A DNA stretch of 64,000 nt from Colwellia sp. D2M02 (GTDB lineage: Bacteria; Pseudomonadota; Gammaproteobacteria; Enterobacterales; Alteromonadaceae), in assembly GCF_018860755.1 (NCBI RefSeq), contig NZ_JAHKPW010000032.1, positions 1 through 64,000 on the forward strand, given 5' to 3'. The notes under the pieces were generated by a model, which saw only the letters and a list, made by a program, of their open reading frames with translations, did not search any database and had not been told where the DNA came from. Position 1 is the stretch's first letter, and every line of letters starts with the position of its first letter. Positions 58,145-64,000 of this stretch are shown piece by piece. A program made the translations under genes and the position numbers.

Positions 58145-58741
58145 ATGAAAAATGAACCCCTCTGTCGCTGCCCTTGGGTCGACTTATCGAAACCTGATTA
58201 CGTCCAATACCATGATGAAGAATGGGGCGTTCCCGTTTATGACGATAAAACAATGTTTGAGTTTATGGTACTTGAGTCTGCTCAAGCTGGATTAAGTTGG
58301 TATACCATACTCAAAAAGCGAGCAGGCTATCGCCGCTTGTTTGCTGATTTTGACGTAACAGCTGTTGCTAAGTTTAACCAAGAAGATGTTGAGCGCTTAA
58401 TGCAAGATGCTGCAATTATTCGAAACCGCTTAAAAATAGAAGCAGCGATAAATAACGCAAAACGCTTTATAGAAATTCAAACAGAGTTTGGCAGCTTTAC
58501 GCACTTTATTTGGTCATATGTTAATAACGCCCCTATTGTTAATAACATTGAAAGCGCTGAGGACTACGTTGCAACCTCCCAGATTAGTAATGCTTTGGCT
58601 AAGGAGTTAAAAAAACGAGGTTTTAAGTTTTTAGGTTCAACGACGCTTTACTCTCATTTACAAGCAACTGGGTTAATTAACGACCATTTAAACAGTTGCT
58701 ATAGAAAGGAGGCGGTATCAGCTTTAATTCAACCTTTATAA
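58145..58741 (+). CDS. tag: DNA-3-methyladenine glycosylase I
   Basis: Base-excision enzyme that removes 3-methyladenine. 198 residues from ATG 58145 (GGAAG lies 5 bases upstream; an ATG 4 codons earlier is less likely). The N-terminal zinc-ligand region CRCPWV and H23 (YHDEEWG), the QAGLSWYTILKKR helix, and the C-terminal ALKKRGFKFLGSTTLYSHLQATGLINDHLNSC match E. coli Tag (187). Single gene. Confidence 0.94.
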   Translation: MKNEPLCRCPWVDLSKPDYVQYHDEEWGVPVYDDKTMFEFMVLESAQAGLSWYTILKKRAGYRRLFADFDVTAVAKFNQEDVERLMQDAAIIRNRLKIEAAINNAKRFIEIQTEFGSFTHFIWSYVNNAPIVNNIESAEDYVATSQISNALAKELKKRGFKFLGSTTLYSHLQATGLINDHLNSCYRKEAVSALIQPL

Positions 58742-58998
58742 CTCAAACCTAAACTCAAGGTTGTTATTGTTAATTTATTCTATAAATTACAACACGATAA
58801 AGTAATAAAATTGAATAAGCGCTTTGTTACAAAAGAAAACAATTTATAAGGCTCAGTAAGTTATAGTAATCATAGTATTTTAAAAAACACCGTGCCATAA
58901 TATGTCATAAGGCGTTATGTTAATAAAAGCGAGAAACCTTGAACTTAACTAAAATGACCTTATTTACATAATTAGAATTAAATACCTAAGGAAGTTTT

Positions 58999-59667
58999 AT
59001 GCAATCTAATATGAATTTTCAAACAGCGAGTCAAAGCTCTGCTGTAGAAATTAATAAAGTATTGAAAAATACTTACATGTTGTTATCAATGACTCTCGCC
59101 TTCAGTGCTGTTACTGCTGGCATTTCTATGGCGATGAACCTATCACATATCGCTGCACTTGTTATGACATTAGTCGCTTTTGGCTTAATGTTTGTTGTTA
59201 ACAAGAAAGCTGACTCTGCTAGCGGTATATACTGGATTTTCGCATTTACTGGTTTAATGGGCGCCTCTTTAGGGCCAATGTTAAATGTTTATGCTGCTAT
59301 GCCAAATGGTGGTGCATTAATCATGCAAGCCCTTGGTGGTACCGCATTGATCTTTTTCGTCCTATCGGGTTATGCACTAACAAGCAAAAAAGACTTCTCA
59401 TTTATGGGTGGTTTTTTAATGGTTGGCCTAATCGTAGTAGTGGTTGCCAGTATTGCTAATATGTTCTTCCAAATCCCAGCATTATCACTTGCCGTGAGTG
59501 CAGCGGTAATTATGATTATGTCTGGTTTGATTTTGTTTGATACAAGCCGAATCATTAATGGTGGTGAGCGTAACTACATTCGTGCAACTATTTCATTATA
59601 CTTGAACATTTATAATATCTTCGTTCACCTATTAAGCCTGCTAGGCGTATTAGGTAGTGATGACTAA
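58999..59667 (+). CDS. BAX inhibitor-1/YccA family membrane protein
   Basis: A 222-residue protein with seven membrane helices. In E. coli YccA modulates FtsH proteolysis; the wider family includes calcium-leak channels. The final region GLILFDTSRIINGGERNYIRATISLYLNIYNIFVHLLSLLG is the family signature, with the paired aspartates at the C-terminus (GSDD). It stands before the tus genes; E. coli yccA likewise neighbours tusE. Confidence 0.92.
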   Translation: MQSNMNFQTASQSSAVEINKVLKNTYMLLSMTLAFSAVTAGISMAMNLSHIAALVMTLVAFGLMFVVNKKADSASGIYWIFAFTGLMGASLGPMLNVYAAMPNGGALIMQALGGTALIFFVLSGYALTSKKDFSFMGGFLMVGLIVVVVASIANMFFQIPALSLAVSAAVIMIMSGLILFDTSRIINGGERNYIRATISLYLNIYNIFVHLLSLLGVLGSDD

Positions 59668-59718
59668 TAAAATAATGTACTAAGCTACTTTCATCTGTAC
59701 GCTAGTGCTTTATAATAA

Positions 59719-59748
59719 TAAACCTCGCTTTTGCGAGGTTTTTTTTTA
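59719..59748 (+). terminator. Rho-independent terminator of the YccA-like gene
   Basis: The stem AACCTCGC / GCGAGGTT with a TTTT loop is followed by nine T's. The tusD start lies only about 24 bases beyond. Confidence 0.9.
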
Positions 59749-59771
59749 GCTACTTTTTATTAGGAATTTTT

Positions 59772-60149
59772 GTGGATAAATTGGCTGTACTGATAACCAC
59801 TCCACCCTATAGCAATTTAACAGTAACGGCTATTGATTACATAGAAGCAGCATTACGCTTAAATGTTAATATAGTGGGTGTTTTTTTCTATCAAGACGGT
59901 GCTTTGCACGCCAATAGCAATATACACATTGCGAGCGATGAGTATCAAGCGGTTGCAAAATTAACGCAATTACATCAGGAGTTTGGGCTAGCACTACATT
60001 TATGTATTACCGCAGCAGAAAAACGCGGTATTGCCTGCGATGCATTAAGTGAAGGCAGTGCAATTAATATTAATCCAATATTCACCGTTTCAGGTTTAGG
60101 TGAATTAGTCTCCCTAACAACAAACAGTACACGTTTGGTTCAATTCTAA
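59772..60149 (+). CDS. tusD: Sulfurtransferase TusD
   Basis: Sulfur relay for 2-thiolation of wobble uridine (mnm5s2U), receiving persulfide from TusA. 125 residues from GTG 59772 with AGGAA upstream. The active cysteine is C78 (LHLCITAAEKRG), the same position as in E. coli TusD. First gene of tusDCBE. Confidence 0.94.
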   Translation: MDKLAVLITTPPYSNLTVTAIDYIEAALRLNVNIVGVFFYQDGALHANSNIHIASDEYQAVAKLTQLHQEFGLALHLCITAAEKRGIACDALSEGSAININPIFTVSGLGELVSLTTNSTRLVQF

Positions 60150-60178
60150 TACAAATTTACAAGGTAATATGAGTAGCA

Positions 60179-60541
60179 ATGACAACTAACCTATTAGCTA
60201 TAATTAATAGTAGCGCACCTTATAATCGTAATTTAGGTAAAGAATCACTCGATGTAGCATTAATTTTTGCATCGTTTGAACAAGGCGTTTCTCTATTTTT
60301 TCAAGGTGATGGCGTTTATCAATTAATTGATCAGCAAAACCCACAGAAGATATCTGCTAAAGATTATTTGAAAACATTCTCTGCGTTTGAATTCTACGAT
60401 ATTGAAGACATTTATATTTGCCAAGAGTCATTAACGGTACGTAATTTAAGTGAAAGCTTTCATATTGATAATGTACAAGTCTTACCGCCTGAAACCTTTG
60501 CTAAACATTTAGCAATGCACCAACAAATACTGAGGTTTTAA
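60179..60541 (+). CDS. tusC: Sulfurtransferase complex subunit TusC
   Basis: 120-residue DsrF-like partner in the TusBCD hexamer. N-terminal APYNRNLGKESLDVALIFASFEQGVSLFFQGDGVYQL is characteristic. It lies 29 bases after tusD and 3 bases before tusB. Confidence 0.93.
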   Translation: MTTNLLAIINSSAPYNRNLGKESLDVALIFASFEQGVSLFFQGDGVYQLIDQQNPQKISAKDYLKTFSAFEFYDIEDIYICQESLTVRNLSESFHIDNVQVLPPETFAKHLAMHQQILRF

Positions 60542-60544
60542 TTC

Positions 60545-60838
60545 GTGAGTATTTTACACCTTATTCGTAGCTCTGCATTTCACCGCTCTGACTTTGAACA
60601 ATGCCTTTCTATTGCGCAAAGCAATGACACTATTATTTTTTGTGATGACGGTTGTTACAACCTTAGCCACCCGTTAACGACAAATTTACTCGCTCAAGAA
60701 AATAAGTTAACGATAAAGGTACTGCAAGATCACGCACAAGCTAGAGCAATAATAGCCCCTCAAACAATTGAAGGGATAACGATGGAAGATTTAGTTTCTT
60801 TAACTTTTACCCACGATAAAGTAATAACATGGCAATAA
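60545..60838 (+). CDS. tusB: Sulfurtransferase complex subunit TusB
   Basis: 97-residue DsrH-like subunit from a GTG start at 60545. The N-terminal [18 protein letters not shown] and DDGCYNL segments fit TusB. Its end overlaps the tusE start by 10 bases. Confidence 0.92.
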   Translation: MSILHLIRSSAFHRSDFEQCLSIAQSNDTIIFCDDGCYNLSHPLTTNLLAQENKLTIKVLQDHAQARAIIAPQTIEGITMEDLVSLTFTHDKVITWQ

Positions 60839-61167
60839 CATTAATATTTAACAAACAAGAAATCGCCACCGATAAACAAGGCTATTTACTTGATCATTTA
60901 CAGTGGTCTGAAGCGTTAGCAGAGGTTATGGCAACAAATGATAAGTTCACGCTAAGTGATGAGCATTGGGAGGTTATTAACTTTGTTCGTACCTTTTATT
61001 TAACGTACAACACCTCACCCGCAATTAGAGCGCTCACAAAAGCAATGAAAAGTGAGTTTGGCGAAGAAAAAGCAAGTAGCCGATATTTATACCGTTTATT
61101 TCCTGATGGGCCCGCAAAACAAGCAACAAAATACGCAGGTTTACCAAAACCTGCGCGATGCATTTAG
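60829..61167 (+). CDS. tusE: Sulfurtransferase TusE (DsrC family)
   Basis: 112-residue DsrC-like protein that accepts sulfur from TusBCD and passes it to MnmA. The C-terminal arm ends in KPARCI with the penultimate acceptor cysteine C111; the core [14 protein letters not shown] and [28 protein letters not shown] are conserved. Last gene of the operon. Confidence 0.95.
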   Translation: MAITLIFNKQEIATDKQGYLLDHLQWSEALAEVMATNDKFTLSDEHWEVINFVRTFYLTYNTSPAIRALTKAMKSEFGEEKASSRYLYRLFPDGPAKQATKYAGLPKPARCI

Positions 61168-61183
61168 CTCATGCTAATAGTAG

Positions 61184-61384
61184 TTACACTTTAATATTAA
61201 TGTTACTACCTACACTGCCAGACGCAGGGGCAACGTTATCAATACTAGCAGATTGTATCATTTGAATTGCCATCTGCCCTTCTAGCTCTTGTTGTTTTTT
61301 CGCTAAGTTGGCAGTTTTAAGCGCAAACCCTGTATCTGTATTTGTTTGTACTGAACTTGCAGAGCCACCAATAGTTATTGACAT
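61184..61384 (-). CDS. YjfB-like putative motility protein
   Basis: A 66-residue protein (MSITIGGSASS start, then ALKTANLAKKQQELEGQMAIQMIQSA). The single amphipathic helix ending in IQSA resembles the small YjfB 'putative motility protein' family, but the match is short. No flagellar genes are near. It is convergent with tusE. Confidence 0.55.
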   Translation of the reverse strand: MSITIGGSASSVQTNTDTGFALKTANLAKKQQELEGQMAIQMIQSASIDNVAPASGSVGSNINIKV

Positions 61385-61503
61385 AAAAACACCCTCGTTA
61401 AAGTAAACTGTTATTCTCTATCGGCCGGAAAAATGTAAACTTAAGCGATTTTTAATAAATTTTATAATTAGGCTTAATAACACAAATTTTATGCCTTTAA
61501 AAA

Positions 61504-61537
61504 TATCAAAAGCCCATCAACAAAGCTGATGGGCTTA
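61504..61537 (-). terminator. Terminator of the GAPDH gene
   Basis: A perfect 10-bp stem (AAGCCCATCA / TGATGGGCTT) with a 7-base loop lies 25 bases past the GAPDH stop. A-rich sequence on its left gives U's on the minus strand. Confidence 0.78.
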
Positions 61538-61561
61538 AAGAGTAACAATTAATTTATTGTT

Positions 61562-63013
61562 TTATATTGATGGCAATGTTGGTACGGTAATACCCGCCAT
61601 TGCAAGCATTACTCTAACTACCTGACAACTATAACCAAACTCATTGTCATACCAAACATATAATACGGCACGATCGCCATCAACAATTGTTGCTTGCGAG
61701 TCAACAACACCAGCATAACGAGAGCCTACTAAGTCAGTAGAAACAATCTCACTTGAAGCGGTATAATCTACTTGGTTTTGTAAGTCTGACTTTAAAGAAA
61801 TATTGCGTAAATAATCATTTAGCGCTTCTTTGTCTGTCGCTTTATTAAGGTTTAAATTCATAATTGCCATTGAAACATTAGGCGTAGGAACACGAATAGC
61901 ATTGCCTGTTAATAAACCTTTTAGCTCAGGTAATGCTTTAGCTACCGCCTTAGCTGCACCTGTTGTGCTAATAACCATATTTAGTGGTGCACTACGACCA
62001 CGACGTGGCGCTGGGTGATAATTATCAATTAAGTTTTGATCATTAGTGTACGAGTGAATAGTTTCAACATGGCCATTTTTAATACCGTACTCATCATTTA
62101 GTGCTTTAAGCACAGGTGTAATCGCATTTGTTGTACAACTTGCGGCTGAAACAATTTTATCTGAAGCTAAAATCATGTCATGGTTAACACCGTAGACAAT
62201 ATTTTTAATATCACCTTTAGCAGGAGCGGTTAGTAAAACTTTAGCAACACCTTTAGATTTAAGGTGTTGTCCTAGGCCTTCTTCATCACTCCAGATACCT
62301 GTATTATCAACAACTAACGCATTATTAATACCATGTTCAGTATAATCAACTTCGGCTGGTGATTTAGCATAAATAACTTTAATAAATGCGCCATTCGCTT
62401 TGATAACATTGTTCTCATTATCAATAGTAATACTGCCATTAAATGCACCGTGAACAGAATCACGGCGTAACAAACTTGCACGCTTAGCTAAATCATCTTC
62501 ACCTTTACTTGGGCGTAAAACAATAGCACGAAGGTTTAATTTGGCATTAGGACCAGTTTGCTCTATTAATAAGCGCGCTAACAAGCGACCAATGCGGCCA
62601 AAGCCATATAAAACAATATCTTGGCTTTGCTGGCCGGTATTATCACGGCTAACCGCAGTCAGCTCTTTCTCTAGGTATTGTTCAATTGATAAATCGTTTG
62701 CTTCGCCTAAATACAGGTAACGATAAGCAAGCTTACCCACATCAATACGCGCAGGCGCCAAATCCATGTTATTAATAGCATTAACAAATGGAAAACTTTC
62801 ACGTAAACGTAATTTACTCTCTTCATGTAAAGCCACCGACTTGTGTGCTTTAATGATATCAATTGGCGATGCATTCAGTAATGGACGACCGTATACTGAA
62901 ATTTCAATGCCTTTATTTCTAAAGAGTTGCCCGATAATCGGTTGCATATTTTCAGCGAACGTTTGACGCTCTTGCCAGCTTGCTTGGTAAATTTCCTCAA
63001 GATGAGAAGTCAT
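61562..63013 (-). CDS. Glyceraldehyde-3-phosphate dehydrogenase, long form
   Basis: 483-residue NAD(P)-dependent GAPDH; the usual glycolytic enzyme is about 335. The extra about 125 N-terminal residues (QERQTFAENMQPIIGQLF through SIEQYLEKELTAV) form a helical domain also seen in long GAPDHs of Vibrio/Shewanella relatives. The Rossmann motif VLYGFGRIGRLLARLL follows. The catalytic cysteine is C293 in SAASCTTNAITPVL, and WYDNEFGYSCQVVR closes the protein. Whether it serves glycolysis or gluconeogenesis is unknown. Single gene. Confidence 0.92.
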   Translation of the reverse strand: MTSHLEEIYQASWQERQTFAENMQPIIGQLFRNKGIEISVYGRPLLNASPIDIIKAHKSVALHEESKLRLRESFPFVNAINNMDLAPARIDVGKLAYRYLYLGEANDLSIEQYLEKELTAVSRDNTGQQSQDIVLYGFGRIGRLLARLLIEQTGPNAKLNLRAIVLRPSKGEDDLAKRASLLRRDSVHGAFNGSITIDNENNVIKANGAFIKVIYAKSPAEVDYTEHGINNALVVDNTGIWSDEEGLGQHLKSKGVAKVLLTAPAKGDIKNIVYGVNHDMILASDKIVSAASCTTNAITPVLKALNDEYGIKNGHVETIHSYTNDQNLIDNYHPAPRRGRSAPLNMVISTTGAAKAVAKALPELKGLLTGNAIRVPTPNVSMAIMNLNLNKATDKEALNDYLRNISLKSDLQNQVDYTASSEIVSTDLVGSRYAGVVDSQATIVDGDRAVLYVWYDNEFGYSCQVVRVMLAMAGITVPTLPSI

Positions 63014-63215
63014 TGATTAAACCTTTTATTACAGTCAATTGAACAATAGTCTATTATTAGCAGATAATACCTACTACCTGTTAAATAATAGCGGATAAAT
63101 GGGGTAGTACTAAATCACACGCGCATTGTAATTCACTATGAAACATTTCTCCATAGGTTACAAAAATAATTTTATGGTTTATTTACTTTTATAAACACTG
63201 AACACAGAGATTAAA

Positions 63216-64000
63216 ATGAAATTAAGATTTTTTATTATCTTTTTACCATTAACCATAGCTGGTTGTGACAATAGCCCTAACTTGGCGCAATTATGCCAAG
63301 AGAACACTGAAATATGTAACGATTTTGGTAAAGATAATTGGTGTAAAGTAGAACGTAATAATGTTTCTTTATCTCGTATCGCCTTAAAAAACAAACCCAG
63401 TGCTGATATTGAAAAGTTTACGCTACTACTCGCTTATGAAAGTTATATTAAATGTATGGCTTTAGCTTCTCAAATTCAGCACATAAAGCTGAAAGAAAAA
63501 ACGACAATGAGAAAAAATCACTTACTAAAAGCGAAAGCACATTTAGTAGCCCTTACTGATGAAACGGCAAGCTCTGAACACCCTCACCTGTTGTATTATC
63601 ATTGGTCAAGAACAGCAAATCGTACAGCATTAGAAAAATTTTTAGCGCTTGAGGGATCACCTATCTTAGAAAACGCAATAGATCAGTATCATTTAGCAAC
63701 TTATTATGTGAAACGAGAGCCTAAAAAAACCCTGCGATTACTTTATCGTTCTTTAGAATTGCACCAACCACAAACAGAGCTTGAGGTGGAAACTTTGCAA
63801 ACACTAGCCACTATTTTCACCAATAAAAAAGAGTACAAACAAGCTTATATATGGCTTAAAGCCTATGAATTGGCACAAGAAACCCCTGATAAATGGGTGG
63901 TCGAAACATTACAGCAATACCAACAAGCTTATCAATTAGATCATGAATTTTTAGATGAAGTCGCAATGAATACACTTGATAATATCTTAGCTGGTAGCTT
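63216..64000 (+). CDS. DUF2989-like lipoprotein (3' end beyond window)
   Basis: The frame opens at ATG 63216 and is still open at the window end, giving 261 residues so far. A signal peptide with lipobox LTIAGC gives a lipidated C17. The mature start NLAQLCQENTEICNDFGKDNWCKVERN, with paired cysteines, fits the DUF2989 family. The rest is helical with TPR-like spacing (KTLRLLYRSLELHQP, KKEYKQAYIWLKAYELA). An outer-membrane or inner-membrane lipoprotein of unknown role; partial. Confidence 0.75.
   Translation, partial: MKLRFFIIFLPLTIAGCDNSPNLAQLCQENTEICNDFGKDNWCKVERNNVSLSRIALKNKPSADIEKFTLLLAYESYIKCMALASQIQHIKLKEKTTMRKNHLLKAKAHLVALTDETASSEHPHLLYYHWSRTANRTALEKFLALEGSPILENAIDQYHLATYYVKREPKKTLRLLYRSLELHQPQTELEVETLQTLATIFTNKKEYKQAYIWLKAYELAQETPDKWVVETLQQYQQAYQLDHEFLDEVAMNTLDNILAGS

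Overview
The window is a chromosomal segment of a gram-negative gammaproteobacterium. It is AT-rich, with A/T-ending codons. The gene content (SppA, Lrp-FtsK-LolA-RarA-SerS, Aat-Bpt-InfA, RecCBD, TusDCBE, YeaC, YgjV, DUF3087-, DUF3083- and DUF5062-type proteins) points to the marine Alteromonadales, most likely a Colwellia/Thalassotalea-type organism. That placement is inferred from protein resemblance; no 16S gene is present. I see no rRNA, tRNA, phage, insertion sequence or CRISPR array. Nearly all of the sequence is coding, and transcription units are separated by clear Rho-independent terminators.

Layout. 1-8.1 kb: asnS, a YdjA-type nitroreductase, a possible small free-standing transcription unit, an EamA exporter, a DoxX protein, sppA and ansA. 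8.1-15.4 kb (mostly minus strand): a large DUF349 protein with yeaC and a zinc-ribbon membrane protein, an alanine/glycine:cation symporter, an M14 carboxypeptidase and a TlpA-like thioredoxin. 15.6-18.1 kb: a tight three-gene operon of an exosortase-family protease, a 59-residue Gly-rich candidate substrate that starts with TTG, and an Lnt-type acyltransferase. 18.2-25.3 kb (minus): serS, crcB, rarA, lolA, ftsK, lrp, with ald divergent from lrp across an Lrp-like palindrome. 26.9-32.3 kb (plus): trxB, aat, a solute-binding-like protein, bpt, infA and an M24 peptidase. 32.4-35.2 kb (minus): an orphan SUKH protein, YgjV, a flavin reductase and small membrane proteins. 35.4-44.7 kb (minus): recC-recB-recD. 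45.0-49.7 kb (plus): a four-gene cassette of stand-alone amino-acid adenylation enzyme, carrier protein, LpxL-family acyltransferase and MsbA-like ABC exporter. 49.8-55.8 kb (minus): DUF4870 protein, MoxR/DUF58/transglutaminase operon and aroG. 56.0-64.0 kb: small conserved proteins, tag, a YccA-like BAX-inhibitor protein, tusDCBE, a YjfB-like protein, a long-form GAPDH and the start of a DUF2989-type lipoprotein.

Two loci stand out. (1) The exosortase, mini-substrate and Lnt-like operon (15620-18130) has overlapping genes and intact catalytic residues in both enzymes. The small protein is too short for ordinary gene calling. It carries a signal peptide, seven glycines and a PxLxP-helix-basic-tail C-terminus. 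It looks like a self-contained protein-sorting or C-terminal modification system. (2) The 44954-49675 cassette has the same three enzyme classes as Vibrio cholerae AlmE-AlmF-AlmG, which attach glycine to lipid A, plus a dedicated MsbA-like flippase. This suggests aminoacylation of lipid A or another lipid, coupled to export.
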